Made by a program: the position numbers and the translations under genes
Shown here: positions 7,785 to 14,591 of the stretch, piece after piece
How positions within the stretch are numbered: the stretch's first letter is position 1
Layout: each line of letters begins with the position of its first letter
Assembly (NCBI GenBank): GCA_034436375.1
Contig: DAOTVS010000226.1
Span: 1-37,250, forward strand
Direction of reading: 5' to 3'
From: DAOTVS01 sp034436375
GTDB lineage: Bacteria > Chloroflexota > Anaerolineae > SpSt-313
Length of the DNA stretch: 37,250 nt
Notes under the pieces: generated by a model
Seen by the model: only the letters and a program-made list of their open reading frames with translations
The model's database searches: none
Told to the model about the DNA's origin: nothing

Positions 7785-8837
7785 CTAGTCCATCCTCAGT
7801 TTCCTACGGAAGCGGACATAAGTGCCATAGTCGATCTCTGCCCGCCGTCGGATATAATCACGCGTCTGTGGGGCAAGGTGACGGCGCTCCTCGATGCGGT
7901 CGGTGACGACCAGAGAGAAAGCATCGCTGCCGGCGCCAGAGCCAAACGAAACCAGCAGAATACGGTCACCGGGATGCGCCTGGTCGAGCACGGCTGAAAA
8001 TCCCAGCAGCGATGAGCCTGCGTACGAGTTGCCGATCTCAGACACGAGCAGCCCGGCTTTGATCTGCTGCGGCGTAAAGCCGAGCGTCCTGGCTACCCGC
8101 TGCGGGAACTTGCCGTTGGGCTGGTGGAACACACAGGCCGTATAATCCTGTGGCTTGCGGCCCATCTCCTTCAGCAGCCCCTCAGCAGCGCCCATGATAT
8201 GCTTGAAATAGGCTGGCTCACCCGTGAAACGACCGCCGTGCATGGGATAGTGCTCAAAGGCGCGGCGGAAGAAATCGGGCGTGTCAGACACAAATGAGAG
8301 CGAGCCTTCGAAGTAGGCTACACTCTCCTCTTTGGGGCCCAGGATATAGGCCGCGCCGCCTGCGCCGGCAGTATACTCGAGCGCATCTCCCGGCCGGCCC
8401 TGGGCCGCATCCATGCCCACAATGAGCGCATAGCGGGCCATTTGTGAGCCGACCAGGCCGATGGCGGCCTGGAGGGCCTCGGTCCCTGCTTTGCAAGCAA
8501 ACTCCCAATCGGCGGCCTGCACATAGGGGGTTGCCCCCAGCGCTTCCGCAACAATCGTACCCGTCGGCTTGACAGCATAGGGCTTGGACTCGGTGCCCAC
8601 CCAGACGGCTCGCAGTTCCTGGGGTGGGATGCCGGCGCGCTTCAAGGCATTGCGCGCCGCTTCGATGGCCATGGTCGTGGTATCCTCGTCCAGGCCAGGC
8701 ACAGATTTCTCGTGCACGGGGAAGCCGTCATCAGCGGCGCCCCAGATATGTCCAATCTCCGCCGCCGGCAGTCGGTAACGGGGGACATAGGCGCCATAGC
8801 CTATGATCCCGACCTCCTGACTCGATCGCATTAGCAT
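7785..8837 (-). CDS. hydroxymethylglutaryl-CoA synthase, archaeal type
   Basis: This enzyme condenses acetyl-CoA and acetoacetyl-CoA to HMG-CoA, the committed step toward mevalonate. The opening VGIIGYGAYVPRYR, the Glu83 region (WVGTESKPYAVKPTG), the catalytic Cys115 in DWEFACKAGTEAL and the His in VFHQPNGKFPQRVA all fit the archaeal HMG-CoA synthase family (about 350 residues). I prefer the ATG at 8837 (350 residues), with AGGAG about 11 bases upstream; a GTG at 8849 overlaps that site and an ATG at 8831 is also possible. It is followed closely by the thiolase. Presence of the archaeal rather than the eukaryote/Firmicute type is the notable point. Confidence 0.92.
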   Translation of the reverse strand: MLMRSSQEVGIIGYGAYVPRYRLPAAEIGHIWGAADDGFPVHEKSVPGLDEDTTTMAIEAARNALKRAGIPPQELRAVWVGTESKPYAVKPTGTIVAEALGATPYVQAADWEFACKAGTEALQAAIGLVGSQMARYALIVGMDAAQGRPGDALEYTAGAGGAAYILGPKEESVAYFEGSLSFVSDTPDFFRRAFEHYPMHGGRFTGEPAYFKHIMGAAEGLLKEMGRKPQDYTACVFHQPNGKFPQRVARTLGFTPQQIKAGLLVSEIGNSYAGSSLLGFSAVLDQAHPGDRILLVSFGSGAGSDAFSLVVTDRIEERRHLAPQTRDYIRRRAEIDYGTYVRFRRKLRMD

Positions 8838-8864
8838 GTTCAGTACCACTCCTGTGAAGCTGAC

Positions 8865-8965
8865 TGGCTATCAGCTATCAGCTATTGGTTCCAGCATCAA
8901 TCAGGTGTGCAACATGCCTATTAGCATATATGATACCGTTGGTGCAAGCTGATAGCTGATAGCCA
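8865..8965. repeat. 19-bp perfect inverted repeat flanking a 63-bp core
   Basis: TGGCTATCAGCTATCAGCT (8865-8883) is the exact reverse complement of 8947-8965. Each arm contains a doubled GCTATCA/TGATAGC unit. The element fills most of the 133-base gap between the HMG-CoA reductase stop and the HMG-CoA synthase start. The 63-base core has no recognisable gene. It could be a small non-autonomous element or a structured spacer in the mRNA. Confidence 0.7.
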
Positions 8966-8970
8966 CTCGC

Positions 8971-10260
8971 TTATTTCTCGTATTCGCGCAGCAATTGCTC
9001 GGCGCGGTCCGGGCGAACCGCCCCTTCGCGGACCATCTGCGTGGCAATGCGCGCCACCAGGTCGCCAGTCGCGCCTGCCGCCAGGGCGACCTGCCGGGCA
9101 TGGAGCGCCATATGGCCGCGCTGGATGCCTTCGCTGGCCAGGGCCCGCAGGGCAGCCAGGTTCTGGGCCAGGCCCACGCTCACGATCACCTGAGCGAGCT
9201 CGCGTGCACTCGTCACGCCCAACAGTTTGAGCGAGGCGCGGGCAGCCGGGTGGACCTTCGTAGCGCCGCCGACCATGCCTACGGCCAGCGGCAGCTCCAG
9301 CGAGCCTACCAGGTGGCCGCTGCTCACAGTCCACTGCGAGAGCGCCGTGTAACGCCCCGAGCGCGCCGCGTAGGCATGGGCGCCGGCCTCGACGGCGCGC
9401 CAGTCATTGCCCGTGGCCAGCACAACTGCATCGATTCCGTTCATGATGCCTTTGTTATGAGTAGCGGCCCGATAGGGGTCCTCGGCGGCCATGGCCCAGG
9501 CTTCCATGATGCCCTGACCTACCTGCTCGCCGCTAAAGCCCCCATGCGCCAGCGTTGCCAGCGGAATGTGCACCCACGCGCGCGCCAGGCGGTGATCGGC
9601 CAGGTTGGAGAGAATGCGCAGGTTGACGCGGCCGCCTGTGATCTCTTCCAGCAGGGGGGCCAGGGCCTCTGCCGCCGTATTGACGGTGTTGGCGCCCATC
9701 GCATCGCGCACATCGTAGAGCAGGTGGGCGATCAGCATAGGCCCCACCGGGCTCGCTGCAATCACGCGCACCTGGATGTCGCGGGCGCCGCCGCCCAAGC
9801 TGGTGATCACCGGGTCGATCTCGTTGGCACGCTCGAGGATGCGCTCCCGCGCTGCCAGCAGGCGACAGCGCGCAGCATGAGGATCGGCCACTTCCAGTAT
9901 CTGCACCTGCCCGATCATGACCGGCGGATCGCTATCGGCCTGGAACCCGCCGCCTTTGCGCGCCAAGCGCGCGGCAAAGCTTGCACCGGCCACGACCGAG
10001 GGCTCTTCGATCGCCATGGGCACCAGGTAATCGCGCCCGTTGACCTGCAGGTTGGTGGCGATGCCGAGGGGCAAAGCAAAGGCGCCAACTACGTTCTCGA
10101 CCATCTGTTCCGCCCGCGCCAGGTCCAGGCCGCCGGGCCCCGCAAGCGCCTGCGCTTCTTTGTCACTCAAATTCCCAAAGGCTTGGACTACTGCCAGCCT
10201 CTCGGCCGCTGTCAGGTCATAGAATCTGCCAATGCGGGAACTCTTTTGCGTGTCCGTCAC
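8971..10260 (-). CDS. hydroxymethylglutaryl-CoA reductase, class II
   Basis: A 429-residue reductase converting HMG-CoA to mevalonate with a nicotinamide cofactor. It is of the class II (Pseudomonas mevalonii-like) form: no membrane anchor, VPMAIEEPSVVAGASF with the catalytic Glu at about 85, HNKGIMNGIDAVVLATGND with the catalytic Lys and Asp, and the C-terminal catalytic His in IQRGHMALHA. The start is a GTG at 10260 preceded by AGAGGAG four bases away; the longer frame to 10386 has no family similarity. Class II enzymes are often called degradative, but here the gene heads synthase, thiolase and DUF35 genes, so it is biosynthetic. Downstream mevalonate kinases are not in the window. Confidence 0.94.
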   Translation of the reverse strand: MTDTQKSSRIGRFYDLTAAERLAVVQAFGNLSDKEAQALAGPGGLDLARAEQMVENVVGAFALPLGIATNLQVNGRDYLVPMAIEEPSVVAGASFAARLARKGGGFQADSDPPVMIGQVQILEVADPHAARCRLLAARERILERANEIDPVITSLGGGARDIQVRVIAASPVGPMLIAHLLYDVRDAMGANTVNTAAEALAPLLEEITGGRVNLRILSNLADHRLARAWVHIPLATLAHGGFSGEQVGQGIMEAWAMAAEDPYRAATHNKGIMNGIDAVVLATGNDWRAVEAGAHAYAARSGRYTALSQWTVSSGHLVGSLELPLAVGMVGGATKVHPAARASLKLLGVTSARELAQVIVSVGLAQNLAALRALASEGIQRGHMALHARQVALAAGATGDLVARIATQMVREGAVRPDRAEQLLREYEK

Positions 10261-10284
10261 GCTTCTCCTCTCACAATCAAAGAG

Positions 10285-10303
10285 CCAACAACTCTGTTGT
10301 TGG
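10285..10303 (-). promoter_or_regulatory. short hairpin in the HMG-CoA reductase leader
   Basis: CCAACAAC and GTTGTTGG are separated by three bases, giving an 8-bp stem in the leader about 25 bases ahead of the GTG start. The 264-base gap 10261-10524 also holds a TATACT-like -10 on the minus strand (near 10370) without a well-spaced -35. I see no known riboswitch or T-box. Confidence 0.35.
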
Positions 10304-10428
10304 CCCTGTGCTTTGCTGGTGTAGCTCGTGCGGTCCCTCTCTGGACTGCTGGGTCTGACCCCAGTATAGCACAGACTTGCTGTCAAAAGCTATCAAGCTC
10401 TCCCAAGTTTCTATCCAGAGACAGAAAA

Positions 10429-10466
10429 TGGCAACAGGTGAGGAAAATGCATCTCACCTGTTGCCA
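10429..10466 (-). terminator. hairpin terminator after the DUF4013 gene
   Basis: A perfect 14-bp stem (TGGCAACAGGTGAG with CTCACCTGTTGCCA) closes a 10-base loop. On the minus strand it is followed by TTTTCTGTC, a short U-rich tract, 59 bases after the DUF4013 stop. It separates that gene from the mevalonate cluster. Confidence 0.6.
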
Positions 10467-10470
10467 GCAA

Positions 10471-10528
10471 GTGGAGACAGGTCTCAGACCTGCCCCTATG
10501 GACCTGCCCCTACGGACCTGACCTCTAC
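10471..10528. repeat. palindrome plus three tandem 14-bp units
   Basis: GTGGAGACAGGTCT and AGACCTGCCCCTAT form an imperfect palindrome at 10471-10500. The right arm then runs into tandem units GACCTGCCCCTATG (10487-10500), GACCTGCCCCTACG (10501-10514) and a diverged copy GACCTGACCTCTAC (10515-10528). The last overlaps the DUF4013 stop codon. It resembles the palindromes at 20647 and 32859. Confidence 0.5.
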
Positions 10529-11211
10529 AGTGCGGCGTCCGGCCGTGTCGGCTCGATGGGCACTGCGGGCGGGGCGACAATGGTTTCGCGCCGGAGCTGC
10601 CCCAGCAGGTGCACAGCAACCAGCGTCGCCCAGAAAGAGGTGAAGAGCGTGCCGACCAGGCACAGCACTGCCCCGACCAGGCCCGCGATCATGCTCGCCA
10701 ACCAAGCGATGACCAGGGCCACAATGTAGCCACCCAGGTTGTGCGAGATCAGGCCCCATGCCTCGCCAAAGCGGAAAAAGGCGCCGAAATCCCCGGCCAT
10801 CGCGTACTCGACGGCGGTCGCCGGCAGCCACAGCGCCAATACGATGGCGTAGAGCACCGAGAGGCAGCTCAAGCTGGCAACGCAAAGGCCGGCAGCGCCG
10901 CTCACATCCTGCCCGCCAGAGCTGGCAATGCCCGAGATAATGCCCCCCAGGGCACTGAGCAAGATCACCGGTATCGAGTAGATCAGGACGGCCACGACTG
11001 CCAGGAGCCCCTTGACAAAGAAGGTGCCAAAGTCATCCCATTCTGGCAGCGGCCGTTCCTGCCCCTCGGCCACATTCTTCAGGGTCCGCAGAGCGTAGCC
11101 GATCACTGCCAGGTTGACAATGGGGATAAGGCTCACCAGGCCACCGATGAGCACCTTGGTCACCCATTTGTCGTCCTCGAATACGTATCCGAATGATTTC
11201 CCGATGTCCAC
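10525..11211 (-). CDS. DUF4013 multipass membrane protein
   Basis: A 228-residue membrane protein that opens MDIGKSFGYVFEDDKWVTK and then shows about five or six hydrophobic segments (for example VLIGGLVSLIPIVNLAVIG, the stretch after KGLLAVVAVLIYS, and IVALVIAWLASMIAGLVGAV). This matches the DUF4013 family, whose function is unknown. The conserved loop GYALRTLKNVAEGQERPLPEWDD lies between the first two hydrophobic blocks. It has its own promoter (11279-11307) and a terminator (10429-10466), so it is a single-gene unit. Confidence 0.8.
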   Translation of the reverse strand: MDIGKSFGYVFEDDKWVTKVLIGGLVSLIPIVNLAVIGYALRTLKNVAEGQERPLPEWDDFGTFFVKGLLAVVAVLIYSIPVILLSALGGIISGIASSGGQDVSGAAGLCVASLSCLSVLYAIVLALWLPATAVEYAMAGDFGAFFRFGEAWGLISHNLGGYIVALVIAWLASMIAGLVGAVLCLVGTLFTSFWATLVAVHLLGQLRRETIVAPPAVPIEPTRPDAAL

Positions 11212-11278
11212 GTGGCCTCCTTGCTGGTTGCATCCCAGTCACCAATGCGCATCGATCGGCCGGCTCCAAGCCGACCCC

Positions 11279-11307
11279 ATTATAGCAGAGTTGAGTTTGC
11301 GAAGCAA
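11279..11307 (-). promoter_or_regulatory. sigma70-type promoter for the DUF4013 gene
   Basis: On the minus strand TTGCTT (11307-11302), a 17-base spacer and a perfect TATAAT (11284-11279) lie about 70 bases upstream of the ATG at 11211. Confidence 0.7.
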
Positions 11308-11421
11308 CTACTCTGCCTGCTCTTGCTCTCTTATTCTACGTCCGGAGCGGCCTGAGGGTTGCGCGAAAATCTGCAAAGCGGAGCTTGGACGCTGCAGTTG
11401 GGGGGCAGGTGGACCGGGCTA

Positions 11422-12108
11422 TCAGGCGCCAAAGGCCGCCCGCCGCAGCAGATCCAGCACGAGAAGCTCGGTTGTGCCGAGGGCGAAAGCGAGACCCAGC
11501 GCCGGCAAAAGATCCCTGGTCGCCTGGAGCTTTCCCTCCTGATGCCGCAATACAGTGAGGAGCAGGGTATTCAGCAGAGTGAACATGCTCAGCAGGCCCA
11601 GGATGCTGAGCATGGCGCCGGCCAGCAGCGCAGCCGGCAGGGGCAGGAGGAGGGCGCCGACGATGGCCAGTGCGATGGCGACGACGACGACGGTTTCCCT
11701 GAACGAAATCACCTGCTGCCGCTCAGGAACCTGCCATAGGGTGAACCCGGCCACCGGCCACAGGGTCAGGCTTAGCGCCAGCCCCTGGAGCGTGCCCGTG
11801 AGCAGGCGGAGGCCATTGCTGGGCTCATAGAGGTGAGGGAAACCGGGGAACAAGGTGAGGTACGAGTTGAGCCCATCGCCCCCCCAGGCCAGGAAGAAGA
11901 TGGCGAAAAGGGCGAGCACCGGCCATGGCGGCACGAGGCTGGCCCTCAATCGCCGGCGAGCGATGACAGTTGTGAGCCCGAGCAAAGAACCCAGGTAGGT
12001 GCCTGTGCAGCGGGCGCAGAGTGGCAGAGGAATGCCGGCAACCTGCAGCGAATGCCCCGGCAACTGATGGCACACTCCGCCCCCCAGGACACGCAACCAG
12101 TCCAGCAT
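11422..12108 (-). CDS. DUF2085 integral membrane protein
   Basis: A membrane protein of about 228 residues. Near the N-terminus it has the DUF2085 hallmark: CHQLPGHSLQVAGIPLPLC followed by ARCTGTYLG, with Cys and His residues that may bind a metal. Several hydrophobic helices follow (LVPPWPVLALFAIFFLAW, VVVVAIALAIVGALLLPLP, and others). The function of the family is unknown. The open frame extends upstream to 12252, but that part overlaps the tRNA promoter on the other strand and precedes the family signature, so I take the ATG at 12108; its ribosome site is weak, so the exact start is uncertain. Confidence 0.75.
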   Translation of the reverse strand: MLDWLRVLGGGVCHQLPGHSLQVAGIPLPLCARCTGTYLGSLLGLTTVIARRRLRASLVPPWPVLALFAIFFLAWGGDGLNSYLTLFPGFPHLYEPSNGLRLLTGTLQGLALSLTLWPVAGFTLWQVPERQQVISFRETVVVVAIALAIVGALLLPLPAALLAGAMLSILGLLSMFTLLNTLLLTVLRHQEGKLQATRDLLPALGLAFALGTTELLVLDLLRRAAFGA

Positions 12109-12216
12109 GACCCATGGCCAGGCCAAAGCGGTTTGCTCCTTTCCGGAAACCTTGGCAATTCTATCCGGGTAGGCTGCAGCGGTCAAGTGTGGACTTTTTG
12201 CCAGGGGATGAAGTGT

Positions 12217-12245
12217 TTGACAGAGTGCTATGACGAACGTATAAT
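12217..12245 (+). promoter_or_regulatory. consensus sigma70 promoter for tRNA-Val
   Basis: Perfect TTGACA (12217-12222), a 17-base spacer and perfect TATAAT (12240-12245) end 17 bases before the tRNA 5' end. It may also supply the downstream pair of genes at 12466-14591. Confidence 0.9.
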
Positions 12246-12262
12246 CCATCAAGCTAACTAGA

Positions 12263-12335
12263 GGGCGAATAGCTCAGCTGGGAGAGCGCCTCCCTTACAA
12301 GGAGGAGGTCACGGGTTCGAGCCCTGTTTCGCCCA
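12263..12335 (+). tRNA. tRNA-Val (anticodon TAC)
   Basis: A 73-base cloverleaf can be folded by eye: acceptor GGGCGAA/TTCGCCC, D stem GCTC/GAGC, anticodon stem CCTCC/GGAGG around loop CTTACAA with anticodon TAC (reads GTA and probably other GTN codons), a five-base variable loop AGGTC, and T stem ACGGG/CCTGT with loop TTCGAGC. The discriminator base is A. The 3' CCA is not encoded (CCT follows), so it must be added enzymatically. Confidence 0.97.
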
Positions 12336-12465
12336 CCTTTGATGAAGGCTTCGGCTGTTTAGTAGAGCTGGGGCCTTCTTGGTTGTTGGAAACCTCACGC
12401 AGGCCCAAACCCGGGGCCGGTGTACTCAGCAACCATACATTCTGGACTGCGAGGAGGTTTGTTTG

Positions 12466-14163
12466 GTGGCCGTGCGACGTGGAGCACAGACGCAGACAGA
12501 AGCATATTGGCGACGTGAGTTCCGAGTCTATCCAGAGGACATTGAGGCAATCTACGATCTCATGCTGGAGGATGGGCGGCCTCGGACGCTGGCTGAACTT
12601 GCGTGCCAAATCATTGCACGACATTGCCGGCGCGAGGCGCAGGCCCGGCGCCCGGAACAAGGAGTCATCTATCGGCCGCGGGAGCATTATGCTGTAGGCC
12701 AGTTGGTGATTTTCCCGGCTCTTGATTATGCCGTTGGTGAGGTTGTTGGTGAGCGGCCGGGGCAGAACCCTCGCTACGGCCCGTTTACTGTGATCAGCGT
12801 TCGCTTTGAGGGGCAAGAAGCCCGTGAGTTTGCCGCGGATTTGAAGGTGCCCCATCCTCTCAATGATAGCCCCGATGAGATTGCCTGCGAAGAGGGAGAG
12901 GAACTCTCGCCGGAGGAGCTGTGCCGGCGCTATGGTGATGCGGTGCACGAGCCCTTGCGCGCCGCATTGTTGCAGACGCCCGATTTTGTGTGTTTTGGTG
13001 ACGAGTGGTTCCTGCGCGGGCTGCTGCCTGAGGTGCATGTCGGTCACCTGAATCTGGCGGAAGCCGTGATCGATGTGGCTGGCCACCCGCTCACGACGGC
13101 AGAGATCCTGCAGCAGGTTGAGCTTGCGACCGAGAGCAAGCCGGGAGCGCGCGTTTTTGCATTGAATATGGCCCTCAGCCAGGATAAGCGTTTTGATAAT
13201 GTCGGGCTTGCCACCCGCCCCCGTTGGTTCCTTTTCAGCCTGGAGCCCCCTGCTGTTGCAGCCAAGCCGGAACAGCTGCTGCCGAGTTACCCTACGACCG
13301 GGGATGAGTATGTGCATCGTGAGTCGCTGGAGATCGCCCAAGAGATCGGCGACGAGCTGGACCATCTCCTCGATGTGGGGCGTCCGCTGGCGGCGTTGGA
13401 GACCGGCAAGGCCAGTTTTGTGCTCAACTATCCCCATCGCCAGCGAGGCACGCTGCCCCTGACTCGCGAAATCCGGGCCTTGTTCCCCACGGAAGAGTAT
13501 GCGCGCATTCCCATCCATTTTGTGGACGGGCGGACGGATAGCCGCTGGTTGGGCTGGATACTGCCGGGTGATGGTTACGGTTGGGGCCTGGGCGAATGGT
13601 ATGCCCGCGAAGAGGTGCCTGCCGGGGCGACGGTGGAGCTTCTATCCACGCGAGACCCCTATGCGGTGGTGGTGCAATGCGAGATGCGCTCACGCCGTAC
13701 CGAGTGGGCACGGGTGCCTCGCGTCGAGAACAACCGCCTGACTTTTGAGATCCGCAAGCGCGCCTATGTGTGCCGTTATGACCGTAACCTGCTGCTGGGC
13801 GAGCCGACAGATACCGCCCGCCTGGATGAGCTGCAACAGCATTATCGCCAGGAGCCGATCTCTCTTTTCCAGGCCATCTTGCAGGTATTTCCCGAGTTGG
13901 CCAAACTGGGCAGCCAGGGGTTGGTGCATGCCAAGGCCCTTTATGCGGCTATCAATGTGATCTGGCGGGTGGGCGCGATCCCTGTCTTTGCCGAGCTGGC
14001 CCGGCACGCCTGTTTCGATCCCGTGGGCGGTGGCAACTGGGCTTTTGACGACTCGCTGATCGAGTCAAGCTATGCCACGCCAGAGGAGATGGAGGCGCGG
14101 CCGCTCTCCAAGCGGGTGGATCTGATCCGGGATCGAGTCTTGCGCTACGGTAGCCCAGCATAG
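12466..14163 (+). CDS. uncharacterised protein with HARE-HTH-like winged-helix segment
   Basis: A 565-residue protein that I do not recognise as a named family. The GTG at 12466 has a perfect AGGAGG eight bases upstream; the frame is open from 12379 but the extra residues look random. Three parts are visible: an N-terminal helical part (WRREFRVYPEDIEAIYDLM), an SH3-like segment around residues 75-125 (LVIFPALDYAVGEVVGERPG then NPRYGPFTVISVRFEG), and a stretch near 200-265 (LNLAEAVIDVAGHPLTTAEI to QDKRFDNVG with RWFLFSLEP) that resembles HARE-HTH domains. A C-terminal half of beta-rich sequence follows. There is no signal peptide or membrane segment. It lies 11 bases before a small partner gene. 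A nucleic-acid-binding role is inferred from the winged-helix-like segment only. Confidence 0.75.
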   Translation: MAVRRGAQTQTEAYWRREFRVYPEDIEAIYDLMLEDGRPRTLAELACQIIARHCRREAQARRPEQGVIYRPREHYAVGQLVIFPALDYAVGEVVGERPGQNPRYGPFTVISVRFEGQEAREFAADLKVPHPLNDSPDEIACEEGEELSPEELCRRYGDAVHEPLRAALLQTPDFVCFGDEWFLRGLLPEVHVGHLNLAEAVIDVAGHPLTTAEILQQVELATESKPGARVFALNMALSQDKRFDNVGLATRPRWFLFSLEPPAVAAKPEQLLPSYPTTGDEYVHRESLEIAQEIGDELDHLLDVGRPLAALETGKASFVLNYPHRQRGTLPLTREIRALFPTEEYARIPIHFVDGRTDSRWLGWILPGDGYGWGLGEWYAREEVPAGATVELLSTRDPYAVVVQCEMRSRRTEWARVPRVENNRLTFEIRKRAYVCRYDRNLLLGEPTDTARLDELQQHYRQEPISLFQAILQVFPELAKLGSQGLVHAKALYAAINVIWRVGAIPVFAELARHACFDPVGGGNWAFDDSLIESSYATPEEMEARPLSKRVDLIRDRVLRYGSPA

Positions 14164-14174
14164 GAGAGTTCAGC

Positions 14175-14591
14175 ATGGTCAAATGGCAGCGACCGACAGT
14201 CGATACCAAGTTCCATATTGATCTTGAGTGGTGGCAGAAGCAAAACAAGGATATCCGCATCTACCTCCAGCAGTCCCTGTGCGCCGAGTGCCGGGAAAGC
14301 TATGGGCAAATCCGTACTTTGGGCGAGGTCGATAGTGTTGACCTCGCGACGGGGGAAGTGACGCGTGAGGATCCTCTTTGGAGCACCCTGCGCACTTGTT
14401 GCAGCACCAAGCCAGGTTATATCACGCCGAGTACTCCCATCATTGATAGCATTTTCCTGACTTTTGTGGCCAATGGCAACAAGCCGCTCTCACCGAATGA
14501 ACTCTATGAGCGGCTCGATCGCCGGCCGCCGGAAATGATCCTGCGCATGCTGACGGGGGGCCAGGTGTTCCTGGGCATCCGGCCGGCCTAG
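14175..14591 (+). CDS. small partner protein, four cysteines and winged-helix-like C-terminus
   Basis: A 138-residue protein of unknown function with a GGAGAG ribosome site before the ATG at 14175. It has CAEC at 36-39 and CC at 75-76, a possible zinc or iron site, and a C-terminal segment (DSIFLTFVANGNKPLSPNEL then PEMILRMLTGGQVFLGIRP) that looks like a winged helix. The 11-base spacing from the upstream gene indicates one operon. Its stop codon shares the sequence CTAG with the stop of the convergent histidine kinase gene (14588-14591). Confidence 0.75.
   Translation: MVKWQRPTVDTKFHIDLEWWQKQNKDIRIYLQQSLCAECRESYGQIRTLGEVDSVDLATGEVTREDPLWSTLRTCCSTKPGYITPSTPIIDSIFLTFVANGNKPLSPNELYERLDRRPPEMILRMLTGGQVFLGIRPA

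Noticed and set aside
10261..10380. T-box or riboswitch ahead of HMG-CoA reductase (GAGGGACCGC looked T-box-like)
   Set aside because: The conserved T-box core and specifier stem are absent, and the gene has no amino-acid role.
8995..10521. 508-codon open frame on the plus strand
   Set aside because: It is antisense to the HMG-CoA reductase, which has all catalytic motifs. No ribosome site or similarity.
12295..13518. 407-codon minus-strand frame with the end ...GETGLEPVTSSL
   Set aside because: The end is only the reverse complement of the tRNA-Val gene, a familiar spurious translation; the frame is otherwise antisense to the gene at 12466.
14588..14591. Shared CTAG between two convergent stop codons as a regulatory device
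   Set aside because: Overlapping convergent stops at CTAG/TAG arise easily and nothing else suggests regulation.
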